Of a stretch of DNA of 64,000 nt, positions 19,707-27,853 are shown piece after piece. Both the position numbers and the translations under genes were made by a program. The first letter of the stretch is position 1; every line of letters begins with the position of its first letter. Under the pieces are notes generated by a model, which worked only from the letters and a program-made list of their open reading frames with translations, was not told where the DNA came from and did no database searches. Origin of the DNA: Streptomyces sp. ST2-7A (GTDB taxonomy: Bacteria; Actinomycetota; Actinomycetes; Streptomycetales; Streptomycetaceae); the NCBI RefSeq assembly GCF_021390475.1, contig NZ_JAJUWS010000004.1, forward strand, positions 149,032 to 213,031, given 5' to 3'.

Positions 19707-20656
19707 AGGGCTACCTGCTCATCGGGCTCTCCGCCACCGGCTTCGGGCTCATGCCCGTCTTCGCCACGTTCGCCTACCGTGACGGGCTGACCCTCGCCAC
19801 GCTGCTCTTCCTCCGCTTCGCCCTCGCAGCGGCGGTCTTCCTCCCCTACGCGATCCGCCACGCGCGCCGCGCCGGCCCCCCGAAGCGGGCGGACCTGCTG
19901 CGGCTGGTCGTGCTGGGCGGTGTCCTGTACACGGCACAGTCGACGCTGTACTTCTCGTCCGTCAAACACATCTCGCCCGCGCTGGCTGCCCTGTTGTTGT
20001 ACGTGTACCCGGCCCTGGTGGCCACCGTGTCCGCCGTCATCGGCCGGGACAGGCCCTCGGCAGCCATCGTCGGCTCGATGCTGGCGTCCTTCGCCGGAGT
20101 GTCACTCGTGCTGGGCCGCATCGGGGCGGACCTGAACATCGTGGGCGTCCTGCAGGTGCTCGGCGCCGCCGGGGTCTACACCGCCTACATCCTGTACGGC
20201 GACCGGGTGAGCGGCAGTGTGCACCCCGTGGTGATGACGGCCTGCGTCTCGGCGGCCGCGGCGGTCTCCTTCCTGCTGTACGGGGCGGCCACGGGCGACC
20301 TGAGGCTCGACTTCGCGTTCCGGGGCTGGCTCTGGGTGCTCGCCCTGGCCCTGATCTCCACGGTCGTGGCGATTCTCTGCTTCTTCCTCGGGATGACCCT
20401 GATCGGTCCGACGCGCGCGTCGATCGGCAGCATGCTGGAGCCCGTGGTGAGTATCGTCGCCAGCGCGGCGCTGCTGAGCAGCGGGTTGACGTGGCTGCAA
20501 CTCCTGGGGGCCGCCCTGGTCCTGACCGGTGCCACCGCCGGCGTCCTCTCCCGCCGCCCCTCGTCCCCGGGCGCGCAGCCCACGCCACCACCGCAGCTCT
20601 CACGGGACCACGACGTCACGCCACCACGCTCCGGGCAGCCACCCCCGCGCCGCTGA
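19700..20656 (+). CDS. EamA/DMT family exporter
   Basis: A 318-residue membrane protein with ten predicted helices in two EamA halves (GYLLIGLSATGFGLMPVFAT and GVLQVLGAAGVYTAYILYG). ATG 19700 has AAGAAGG upstream and lies inside the end of the thioesterase gene. The C-terminal ~40 residues are a Pro/Ser/Arg-rich cytoplasmic tail. Its place in the middle of the block argues that it exports the product or an intermediate. Family members also export opine metallophores (for example pseudopaline), which is relevant to one alternative for this cluster. Confidence 0.9.
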   Translation: MLKGYLLIGLSATGFGLMPVFATFAYRDGLTLATLLFLRFALAAAVFLPYAIRHARRAGPPKRADLLRLVVLGGVLYTAQSTLYFSSVKHISPALAALLLYVYPALVATVSAVIGRDRPSAAIVGSMLASFAGVSLVLGRIGADLNIVGVLQVLGAAGVYTAYILYGDRVSGSVHPVVMTACVSAAAAVSFLLYGAATGDLRLDFAFRGWLWVLALALISTVVAILCFFLGMTLIGPTRASIGSMLEPVVSIVASAALLSSGLTWLQLLGAALVLTGATAGVLSRRPSSPGAQPTPPPQLSRDHDVTPPRSGQPPPRR

Positions 20657-20700
20657 TCGGCCGCCACTCGTCCCTCCCCCGAGGAGAACCAGGAGACCCC

Positions 20701-21711
20701 ATGTCCACACCTCCGCTCTTCTGTTCGGCCGAGGAGGTCGCGACGCTGCTGGGAATGGACGAGGCCATCGCCTCCCAGCGTCGCGCGTTCACCACCCTCG
20801 CCCACGGCACGGCCGACCTGCCGCCGAAGGTCATGCATCCGAGCCGCTTCGACGACAGCGTGATGTTCTGTTACGTGTCCCGCCTCTCCGCGGACACCGG
20901 CGCGGTCGCCAAGTTCGGCGGCGTCCACCCCGCCAACCGGCTACACGGCCTGCCCAGCGTGAACGCGGTCGTCGTCGTTCTCGACCCCGGGACCGGGACC
21001 GTCGTCGCGGTGCTGGACGGCACCGCGGTGACGACCCTGCGCACCGCCGCGGCGAGTGCGGTGGCCGTCGACGCGCTCGCGCTTTCGGACGCGGACGAGC
21101 TGGGACTGCTCGGCTCGGGCACCCAGGCGCTGGCCCACGCCCGTGCTGTCGCACGGGTACGGCCGCTGCGTGCGGTACGCGTATGGAGTCCCACCGGGAA
21201 GCACCGCGTCCTGGCCGCCGAGCGCATCGCCGCCGAACTCGGGGTGCGGGCCGACGCGGTGGACAGCGCGCGGGAGGCGGTGAACGGCGTGCCCGTGGTC
21301 GCTACCTGCACCCTCAGCCGTGAGCCGGTCCTGCGCGGACGCTGGCTGTCGCCGGGCGCCACGGTGGTGGGCGTCGGCTCGTTCGAACCCGACCGGCACG
21401 AGGTGGACGCGCACGCCCTGCAACGGGCCGCCGCAGTCGTCGTGGACGATCCGCAGACCGCCGCCGGACACGCGGGTCCCGTGGTCGCCGCGATCGGCAG
21501 CGGCGACCTCGGGCCCGGTGACCTCGTGCCTCTCGGGCAGGTACTGATCGGGCAACGGACGGCGCGCTCCTTCGAGCAGGACATCGTCCTGTACTTCAGC
21601 GTGGGCCTCGGCCTCCAGGACGCGGCGGCGGCCTGGGCCGTCGTCGACGCAGCCAGAGCCGCGGACGCACGACCGTCGCCTGCGGACGAGCGACCGGCGG
21701 CCGCGCGATGA
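20701..21711 (+). CDS. Ornithine cyclodeaminase/mu-crystallin family protein, probable imine reductase
   Basis: A 336-residue NAD(P)-binding enzyme. ATG 20701 follows two GGAG sites. The active-site lysine is in AVAKFGGVHP (K71), the substrate strand is TTLRTAAASAVAVDA, and the Rossmann loop is LGLLGSGTQALAHA near residue 137. The segment GVGSFEPDRHEVD resembles mu-crystallin/ketimine-reductase members (VGSFRPD) rather than true cyclodeaminases, which carry a catalytic Asp in a PGK-like loop there. A role in reducing a cyclic or open imine, such as piperideine-2-carboxylate to pipecolate, fits the lysine-pathway neighbours. A SbnB-like or alanine-dehydrogenase-like reaction cannot be excluded. 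Confidence 0.87.
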   Translation: MSTPPLFCSAEEVATLLGMDEAIASQRRAFTTLAHGTADLPPKVMHPSRFDDSVMFCYVSRLSADTGAVAKFGGVHPANRLHGLPSVNAVVVVLDPGTGTVVAVLDGTAVTTLRTAAASAVAVDALALSDADELGLLGSGTQALAHARAVARVRPLRAVRVWSPTGKHRVLAAERIAAELGVRADAVDSAREAVNGVPVVATCTLSREPVLRGRWLSPGATVVGVGSFEPDRHEVDAHALQRAAAVVVDDPQTAAGHAGPVVAAIGSGDLGPGDLVPLGQVLIGQRTARSFEQDIVLYFSVGLGLQDAAAAWAVVDAARAADARPSPADERPAAAR

Positions 21712-22886
21712 GCGGGCGCGGGGCCCGGCCGGGCGGCTTCCTGCCGGGCCGGGCGTCGGTCGTCGTCATCGGCGGCGGAGTGATGGGCACCAGCATCGCC
21801 TACCACCTCGCCCGGGCCGGTGTGCGCGACGTGGTGCTCATCGAGCGGGACCAACTGGCCTGCGGCTCCACGTCCAAGGCCGCAGGGGGAGTCCGGGCGC
21901 AGTTCTCCGACGCACTGAACATCCAGCTCGGTGCCCGGAGTCTGGAGGCATTCGGCCGCTTCGGCGAGGAACCGGGGTACGACATCGGGCTGCACCGGGT
22001 GGGGTACCTCTTCCTCCTGTCGACATCCCGACAGGTGGCCTCCTTCGAGGCCGGTGTGCGGTTGCAGAACGGTCTGGGCGTGCCCAGCCGCATGATCGAC
22101 GCGGCCGAGGCGCAGCGGCTGTCCCCGCTGATCAGCACCGATGGGCTGCTGGCCGCCGCATTCTCCCCGGACGACGGGCACTGCACCCCCGAAGCGGTGG
22201 TGCACGGTTACGCCGATGCCGCACGCCGGCACGGTGTGGTGATCGTCCGGCGGTGCGCGGCCACCGGCATCGAGACGAAGGGCTCGGCCATCACGGCGGT
22301 CCTCACCTCCCGGGGGAGGATCGCCACGTCCGATGTCATCTGCACGGCCGGCGCCTGGTCGGCCGAGGTCGGCGCCATGGCGGGCGTGGAACTGCCCGTG
22401 CAGCCGCTGCGCCGTCAGATCGCCGTCACCGGGGCGGTGCCGGGGATGCCGTCCGACGTGCCCATGACGATCGACTTCGACAGCAGCTTCTACTTCCACG
22501 GGGAGGGCCCCGGCGTAATGCTGGGCATGTCCGACCCCGAGGAGACGCCGGGCTTCCGCACCACGGTCTCCGACGCGTGGCTGCCCCGACTGCACACCGC
22601 GATGAGCCGGCGTACCCCCGCCCTGCTGGAGGCGCGCGTCACCGGCGGCTGGGCCGGACTGTACGAGACCACCCCCGACCACAACGCGCTGATCGGCGAG
22701 GCCTGCGGACCCACGCGCTTCCTGTACGCCACCGGGTTCTCCGGGCACGGCTTCCTCCAGGCGCCCGCGGTGGGCGAGGTGATCCGTGACCTGTACCTCG
22801 GCCGGGAGCCTTTCGTCGACGTGTCCCCGTTGCGGGCCGAGCGTTTCGCCGTTCAGGAGACACGCCCGGAAGCCAATCTCGTGTAA
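21708..22886 (+). CDS. FAD-dependent amino-acid oxidoreductase (DAO family)
   Basis: A 392-residue flavoprotein related to sarcosine/glycine oxidases and proline-dehydrogenase-like subunits. The ATG overlaps the previous stop (ATGA). VVVIGGGVMGTSIAYHLARA (from residue ~18) binds FAD. GSTSKAAGGVRAQFSDALNI is typical of sarcosine-oxidase-like members, and TGFSGHGFLQAPAVGEV closes the FAD site. Substrates of the group are secondary amino acids. Among lysine-pathway enzymes the likely substrates are pipecolate or saccharopine (oxidation to the piperideine-6-carboxylate level). This assignment rests on context only. Confidence 0.88.
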   Translation: MSGRGARPGGFLPGRASVVVIGGGVMGTSIAYHLARAGVRDVVLIERDQLACGSTSKAAGGVRAQFSDALNIQLGARSLEAFGRFGEEPGYDIGLHRVGYLFLLSTSRQVASFEAGVRLQNGLGVPSRMIDAAEAQRLSPLISTDGLLAAAFSPDDGHCTPEAVVHGYADAARRHGVVIVRRCAATGIETKGSAITAVLTSRGRIATSDVICTAGAWSAEVGAMAGVELPVQPLRRQIAVTGAVPGMPSDVPMTIDFDSSFYFHGEGPGVMLGMSDPEETPGFRTTVSDAWLPRLHTAMSRRTPALLEARVTGGWAGLYETTPDHNALIGEACGPTRFLYATGFSGHGFLQAPAVGEVIRDLYLGREPFVDVSPLRAERFAVQETRPEANLV

Positions 22887-22970
22887 GTGGAACCCGGAAC
22901 GCCCGGGCGTCCGTGCCACCGAAGCACTCGTCGCGACCGGCACCGAAACCGACAGGAGCGGCCGACCGCC

Positions 22971-24053
22971 ATGACCGATGTTCCGCAGCTCTGGATGCGC
23001 CGTGAGACCCGCCCCCACGAGCGGCGCGCCCCGATCACCCCGGAGGACTCCCGTCGGCTCATCGCCGCCGGTGTCCCCGTGACCGTCGAGGACTGCCCGC
23101 AGCGGGTGTTCCCGCTGTCGGCCTACCTGGATGCCGGATGCCGGCCCGCCGAACCGGACGCCTGGACCGGCGCGCCGCGCGACACGGTCGTCGTCGGCCT
23201 GAAGGAACTCCTCGACGAGCCGGCCGAGTTGGTCCATCGCCATGTCATGTTCGGCCACGCCTACAAGGGGCAGCCGGGTGCCGCACGACTGCTGGACCGG
23301 TTCGCGGCGGGCGGCGGCGTGCTGCTCGACCTCGAAGAACTCACCGACGCCCCGGGGCGCCGCCTGGCCGCCTTCGGCTACTGGGCCGGATACGCCGGAA
23401 CCGCCCTCGCGGTCCTGCACGCCCGGGGCGGGCTCACCTCACCCCTCGCCCCCACCACGCGGGCCGCACTGGACGCTTCCCTGGAACGGAGCGCCGACGA
23501 GGCGGAGTTCAGGGCTCTGGTCCTCGGAGCACTTGGCCGCTGCGGGCGCGGCGCGTGCGACGCGCTGACCGCCGCCGGCATCGACCCGGTCCGCTGGGAC
23601 CTGGCCGAGACCCGCGACCTCGACCGACCGGCCCTGCTCGCCCACGACCTGCTGGTCAACGCCGTACTCAGCACGGTGCCGGCCACCCCCTTCCTCACCC
23701 CGCGCGACATCGACGCCCCGCACCGCAGGCTCGCCACCGTCTGCGATGTGACGTGCGACGTCGGATCGGAGTGCAACATGTTGCCGATCTACGACGCGGT
23801 GACCACCTGGGAGCAGCCCGTACGCAGACTGCTCGATACGCCACCGCTCGACCTGATCGCCCTGGACAACCTCCCCTCGCTGCTGCCCGAGGAAGCCAGT
23901 ACGGACTTCTCGGCGGCGCTGCTGCCCCAACTGCTCGCTCTCGCTCACGGCCGCAACGACCCGGCCTCCCCGTGGGGCCGTTGTGCGGCCCGCTTCCACA
24001 CGGCACTACTGACGGACATCGACCGCACCTCGGGAAGGACCGGACGTGACTGA
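22971..24053 (+). CDS. LYS1-like saccharopine dehydrogenase (L-lysine-forming type)
   Basis: A 360-residue protein close in length and pattern to fungal LYS1. ATG 22971 has an AGGAG site about 13 bases upstream. The opening LWMRRETRPHERRAPITPED, then VGLKELLDEPAELVHRHVMF and FGHAYKGQPGAARLLDRF, and later AFGYWAGYAGTALAVL are the characteristic segments of the alanine-dehydrogenase/saccharopine-dehydrogenase fold. The family interconverts lysine plus 2-oxoglutarate and saccharopine with NAD(H). Such genes are uncommon in bacteria. Followed at once by a LYS9-like gene, it suggests a lysine-to-aminoadipate-semialdehyde branch. Confidence 0.85.
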   Translation: MTDVPQLWMRRETRPHERRAPITPEDSRRLIAAGVPVTVEDCPQRVFPLSAYLDAGCRPAEPDAWTGAPRDTVVVGLKELLDEPAELVHRHVMFGHAYKGQPGAARLLDRFAAGGGVLLDLEELTDAPGRRLAAFGYWAGYAGTALAVLHARGGLTSPLAPTTRAALDASLERSADEAEFRALVLGALGRCGRGACDALTAAGIDPVRWDLAETRDLDRPALLAHDLLVNAVLSTVPATPFLTPRDIDAPHRRLATVCDVTCDVGSECNMLPIYDAVTTWEQPVRRLLDTPPLDLIALDNLPSLLPEEASTDFSAALLPQLLALAHGRNDPASPWGRCAARFHTALLTDIDRTSGRTGRD

Positions 24054-24090
24054 TGTGACCGACGTGACTGGCGTGACCGACGTGATCGCC
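24046..24090 (+). repeat. Five 9-base tandem units (GTGACNGNN type)
   Basis: GTGACTGAT, GTGACCGAC, GTGACTGGC, GTGACCGAC and GTGATCGCC follow in frame at the start of the LYS9-like gene. Each unit starts with a possible GTG start codon, so the true translation start within it is ambiguous. Confidence 0.8.
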
Positions 24091-25224
24091 CCCACCGGCA
24101 CCGTGCACTGGATGGGCGCCGGCCTCTCCACGGGCAGCGGCCTCGCGGCCGTCCTCCGGACGGCACCGCAGGTACGGCTCTGGCACCGCAGCGTCGACCG
24201 CGCCGAGAAGGCTCTGGACCGGCTCGGGCTGTCCGGGCGCGTCGCCCCTCGGGCCTTCACCCCCGAAGCGCTGAGCGCCGAACTGGCTCCCGGCGACATC
24301 GTGGTCTCCATGCTGCCCGCCTCCGAACACGACGCGCTGCTGCACGCGTGCGTCGGCCGCCGGGCCCATTTCGCCTGTAGCAGCTACGCCTCCGATACCA
24401 TGCGCGAACTCGCCCCGGCCGCCGCCGCGAACGGCACCGTGATCCTCGCGGAGGCCGGTCTCGACCCGGGCATCGACCATCTCTTCGCCCACAGCCTGAT
24501 CGGCCGGGCCGGGGAACGGTGGGGCGACGCTCCCGCACGGGTCCGCTTCACGTCCTACTGCGGGGGAGTACCGGCCGTTCCCAACGCCTTCCGCTACCGC
24601 TTCAACTGGGCGCCCCGGGGCGTTCTGGGAGCACTGCGCACGCCCGCCCGTTACGTGGCGGACGGCGCCCGGCTCACTGCCGCGAGGCCGTGGGAGGTCG
24701 CCGTCACGCAGACGGTCGGCGGCGAGACCTTCGAGATGTACCCCAATCGCGACAGCGTGCCCTTCATCGCTCAGTACGGGCTGCCCCCGCAGTGGAGTGT
24801 GGACACGTTCGTCCGGGGCACGCTGCGCCTGGGCGGCTGGCTCAACGCCTGGGAACCGGTCTTCGCCGAACTGCGCCGCGGCGACGACACACGGATCGCC
24901 TCCCTGGCCGACGAGTTGGCGGCACGCCACCCCACCACCGACAGTGACCGCGACCGCGTGGTCCTGAGGGTCTCCCTCGACGTGCGCAGCGATGCCGGGG
25001 ACGCCTGGGAGGGCCACTACCTCCTCGACACCGTCGGCGACGCCGCCGAGAGCGCCATGGCCCGCTGCGTCTCCCGGCCGCTGGCCGACGGGGTGGAACA
25101 GATCCTGCACGGCCTCCTACCGGTGGGTCTGACCTGTGCGGCCCGCGGAGCCGACGAGTCCGAACAGATCCTCGCCCGCCTCGCCGGACAGGGCATCGAC
25201 TTCACCCGTCACCTCCCCGACTGA
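24046..25224 (+). CDS. LYS9-like saccharopine dehydrogenase (L-glutamate-forming type)
   Basis: A 392-residue protein overlapping the previous gene by eight bases. The start GTG 24046 lies in a 9-base repeat that codes for VTDVTDVTGVTDV. VHWMGAGLSTGSGLAAVL is the Rossmann start, DIVVSMLPASEHDALLHACV and FACSSYASDTMRELAP follow, and ILAEAGLDPGIDHLFAHSLI (from ~residue 134) is diagnostic of saccharopine reductases. The family converts saccharopine to glutamate and aminoadipate semialdehyde (or the reverse) with NADP(H). An alternative start after the repeat is possible, because the first 15 residues are not needed for the fold. Confidence 0.87.
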   Translation: MTDVTDVTGVTDVIAPTGTVHWMGAGLSTGSGLAAVLRTAPQVRLWHRSVDRAEKALDRLGLSGRVAPRAFTPEALSAELAPGDIVVSMLPASEHDALLHACVGRRAHFACSSYASDTMRELAPAAAANGTVILAEAGLDPGIDHLFAHSLIGRAGERWGDAPARVRFTSYCGGVPAVPNAFRYRFNWAPRGVLGALRTPARYVADGARLTAARPWEVAVTQTVGGETFEMYPNRDSVPFIAQYGLPPQWSVDTFVRGTLRLGGWLNAWEPVFAELRRGDDTRIASLADELAARHPTTDSDRDRVVLRVSLDVRSDAGDAWEGHYLLDTVGDAAESAMARCVSRPLADGVEQILHGLLPVGLTCAARGADESEQILARLAGQGIDFTRHLPD

Positions 25225-25354
25225 GCACCCTCCTGTACGGCAGTCGTGCTATATCCATGCGGTACGACCGACCGTCCAGAGGTACGACGAGCGGCGGATC
25301 ACCCGTACGCGTCGCACCGTCGACAGGGGCGCACCGCCCCATGGAGGCATGTTC

Positions 25355-25831
25355 ATGCACACGGCAGTCCAGCGGGTTCGCGAGGTTCTGGCCGAGCACG
25401 GCGCCCCGGTCAGCACCGTGGAACTGCCCGACCCCGCCCCGACAGCCGCCGCGGCGGCAGCCCAACTGGGCTGCGCCGTGGGCGCCGTCGCCAACAGCAT
25501 CGTCTTCCGCGTCGACGGCACGCCGCTCCTGGTCGTCACCAGCGGCGGACACCGCGTCGACACCCGTCTCCTGGCCGGTCTCTGCGGCGTGGCCCATCGC
25601 AGGGTCCGGCGGGCCGACCCCGATTACGTCCTCGAGGTCACCGGCCAGCGCGTCGGCGGCGTCGCCCCGATCGGCCACCCCGCCCCCCTGCCGACACTGA
25701 TCGACGAGCATCTTTACGCGTACCCGGACATCTGGGCGGGAGCGGGACTCGCGCACACCGTGTTCCGGACGACCTGTGCGGACCTGGTCCGCCTGACCGG
25801 GGCCGGGACGGCGAGGGTGGCCGGTGACTGA
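25355..25831 (+). CDS. YbaK/EbsC-family aminoacyl-tRNA deacylase
   Basis: A 158-residue single-domain protein. ATG 25355 is preferred because GGAGG is 7 bases upstream; ATG 25349 is too close. The pattern LGCAVGAVANSIVFRVDGTP, then LVVTSGGHRVDTRLLAGLCG and VGGVAPIGHPAPLPTLIDEHL is that of the YbaK/ProX-like trans-editing domain. Members hydrolyse mischarged tRNAs such as Cys-tRNA(Pro). At the place of the usual catalytic Lys (AKS) the sequence reads ANS, a variant I believe occurs in many actinobacterial members. It is separated from the block by 130 bases with its own leader, so it may be a separate gene. Confidence 0.85.
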   Translation: MHTAVQRVREVLAEHGAPVSTVELPDPAPTAAAAAAQLGCAVGAVANSIVFRVDGTPLLVVTSGGHRVDTRLLAGLCGVAHRRVRRADPDYVLEVTGQRVGGVAPIGHPAPLPTLIDEHLYAYPDIWAGAGLAHTVFRTTCADLVRLTGAGTARVAGD

Positions 25832-26000
25832 CGGGTTTCGCTCCAGCTGCCACCAGATGGGCGACCTGGTCACCACCTGTTCCGAGGTTTCGCCGTAGTT
25901 GCAACCGACCCGGGAACGTTCTCGCCGGCTGTCGGGGCGGACACCGATCTATTCGTGAGCCTTGGATCGTCTGGTGCCAGTCCGCTCGAACCGATGGCAA

Positions 26001-26019
26001 ATACGCCGAAAAGGCGTAT
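26001..26019. terminator. Hairpin after the biosynthetic block
   Basis: ATACGCC-GAAAA-GGCGTAT is a 7-bp perfect stem with a 5-base loop in an unusually AT-rich patch, 170 bases after the YbaK-type gene. It may end the upstream transcript or be part of an old recombination site. The flanking bases 25832-26000 show no gene. Confidence 0.4.
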
Positions 26020-26063
26020 CGCTGGCCCAACCAAACACCCACTTGCGCCTCGACCGTGTCGGA

Positions 26064-26200
26064 GGCGGGGAGTCCGTGGTGACTGTCGCGCGATGGCTCG
26101 GACACTCCTCATCCGCTGTCACGCCGGGTTACTGTGTTCACTTCATGCCGGAAGCCGGAAGCAAGGGACGCAACGTCATCGACGGACTGCTCGACCAGCA
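26064..26200 (+). pseudogene. C-terminal remnant of a tyrosine-family integrase
   Basis: The frame reads GESVVTVARWLGHSSSAV, then TPGYCVHFMPEAGSKGR and NVIDGLLD. This is the last ~45 residues of a Streptomyces phage/ICE-type site-specific recombinase, with the GH box (LGHSS). The nucleophile tyrosine of the T-x-x-x-Y-x-H motif reads cysteine (TPGYCVH), and the rest of the enzyme is missing, so it cannot be active. In-frame sequence runs on towards the next gene without a stop. It marks an old integration event right next to the 13-gene block. Confidence 0.78.
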
Positions 26201-26330
26201 GGGAGGACGGCGGCCCGGCGGTGACTCCCGGATTCTCCCCGGGACGGTTTCCCGGCGATCGTCCGGAGGCCGCGCCCGTGACGTGAACCATGGATTGCAA
26301 GGACGAAGAGTCGGACAGCCTGGGAAAGTG

Positions 26331-27155
26331 ATGAGAAGACTGGCGGCCACCCGCTATGTGACGCCCCTGCGGGAGGGCGGTTCGCTGCCCGGCATCGTCG
26401 AGGCCGAGGATCTGGGCACGTACGTGATGAAATTCCACGGTGCCGGTCAGGGACGACGCACCCTGGTGGCCGAGGTCGTCTCCGGAGAGCTCGCCCGGCG
26501 ACTGGGACTACGGGTTCCGGAGTTGGTCCTCCTGCGACTCGATCCGGTCATCGGCCGCGCCGAACCGGACGAGGAGGTGCAACACCTGCTGCGTACCAGC
26601 GAGGGGTTGAACCTCGGCATGGACTTCCTTCCCGGTTCCATCGGGTTCGACCCCCTCGCCTACGCCGTGGATCCGGTGGAGGCCGGCCGGGTGGTGTGGT
26701 TCGACGCGCTGGTGCGCAATGTGGACCGCTCCTGGCGCAACCCCAACCTCCTGGTCTGGCACGGTGATCTGTGGCTCATCGACCACGGCGCGAGCCTGGT
26801 GTGGCAGCACAACTGGGCCGGTGCGGCGGACGCCGCACCGCGACCCCACGATGCCTCCGACCACGCCCTGGCGCCGGCCGGTCCGGACCCGGTGGCGGCC
26901 GGGGCGGAGTTGGAACCACTGATCACGGAGGACCTGTTGCGCGAAGTGGTGGCCGAGGTCCCCGACGAGTGGCTGGAGGGCGAGCCCGGCTTTCCCGACG
27001 CGGAGGCGGTCCGGGCGGCGCATGTGGGGGTCCTGCTCCGTCGCGCCCGGGGGCTGGCGGAGCGCATCGTCATCGACGCCCCGACCCCCGACGGACCGAG
27101 CCGCGCACCCGGTTGGCTGACCGGCGGCTTCCCGATCGCGGGAGCGGGCCGATGA
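26331..27155 (+). CDS. HipA-like kinase family protein
   Basis: A 274-residue protein, much shorter than HipA (~440). ATG 26331 follows GGGAAAG. The C-lobe of a HipA/PI-kinase-like fold is clear: FDALVRNVDRSWRNPNLL has the catalytic Asp132 and metal-binding Asn residues, and LWLIDHGASLVW holds the DFG-like Asp151. The N-terminal part (LPGIVEAEDLGTYVMKFHGA) would bind ATP. Target and role are unknown; no HipB-like antitoxin is present. The next gene (DUF3037) overlaps by four bases, and this pairing recurs in actinomycetes as far as I know. Confidence 0.85.
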   Translation: MRRLAATRYVTPLREGGSLPGIVEAEDLGTYVMKFHGAGQGRRTLVAEVVSGELARRLGLRVPELVLLRLDPVIGRAEPDEEVQHLLRTSEGLNLGMDFLPGSIGFDPLAYAVDPVEAGRVVWFDALVRNVDRSWRNPNLLVWHGDLWLIDHGASLVWQHNWAGAADAAPRPHDASDHALAPAGPDPVAAGAELEPLITEDLLREVVAEVPDEWLEGEPGFPDAEAVRAAHVGVLLRRARGLAERIVIDAPTPDGPSRAPGWLTGGFPIAGAGR

Positions 27156-27613
27156 CCCTCCGGGCCGACGCCCCCACCGGAGAGGCGGCCGATGCCCCGC
27201 GCGAGGTCTTCGACTACGCCCTGCTGCGGGTGGTTCCCCGGCCCGAGCGGGGCGAATCCATCAACGCCGGGGTGCTGCTGTGGTGCCGGGGTCGCTCCTG
27301 GTTGGGGGCCCGGGTGCACCTGGACGAGAAACGTCTGCTCGCCCTGGACCCCGGCGCGGACGTGGTCGGGGTGCGCGCGGCTCTGCACGCGGCGGAGTCG
27401 CTGTGCCGGGGCGGGACCGCCGCCGGGCAGGCGGCGGCGGAGGACCCGGGCCGTCGCTTTCGTTGGTTGACCGCCCCGCGCAGCACGGTGGTGCGGCCGG
27501 GACCCGTCCACAGCGGGCTGACCCGGGACCCGGAGGCGGAGTTGGAACGCCTCCTGTGCCTGCTGGTGCACCCGGTGACCCGGCCGGGGGAGAGCGTCCG
27601 GCACGGGGGTTGA
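27152..27613 (+). CDS. DUF3037 family protein
   Basis: A 153-residue soluble protein starting at an ATGA overlap with the HipA-like gene. FDYALLRVVPRPERGESINA, then GVLLWCRGRSWLGARVHLDE is the DUF3037 signature. Function is unknown. Tight coupling to the HipA-like kinase suggests a partner, substrate or antidote role, which is inference. It ends about 110 bases before the FabG promoter. Confidence 0.83.
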   Translation: MTLRADAPTGEAADAPREVFDYALLRVVPRPERGESINAGVLLWCRGRSWLGARVHLDEKRLLALDPGADVVGVRAALHAAESLCRGGTAAGQAAAEDPGRRFRWLTAPRSTVVRPGPVHSGLTRDPEAELERLLCLLVHPVTRPGESVRHGG

Positions 27614-27721
27614 CCGGCGTCCCCCTCCGCCGGCGGTGCCCCGGGCGGGGGAGCGCCGGCTCCCCGACCCGGGTCCGGAGGGGGCGGCTCCGTGCTGTGC
27701 CCCGCCTCACCCGTGTGGACG

Positions 27722-27750
27722 TTGACAGCCGCCGGCCGGGCCTCTAGCGT
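27722..27750 (+). promoter_or_regulatory. Housekeeping-type promoter for the fabG operon
   Basis: A consensus TTGACA (27722-27727) and TAGCGT (27745-27750), spaced by exactly 17 bases, lie about 100 bases upstream of the fabG ATG. This matches the primary sigma factor (HrdB) pattern. It is the clearest promoter in the window. Confidence 0.75.
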
Positions 27751-27853
27751 CACAGACGCACAAGACTAAGCGGTTGCTCATTTCGGGGACCCGTCGTCGG
27801 TCGACAGCGATCGCCGGGGCTCCCCGCTTCACTCGACGGCGAGGGGAACCATC

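Noticed and set aside
25962..26330. Integrase remnant as N-terminus of the HipA-like protein
   Set aside because: The frame is continuous, but the HipA-like protein has its own ATG with a ribosome site, and the joined region has no sensible fold.
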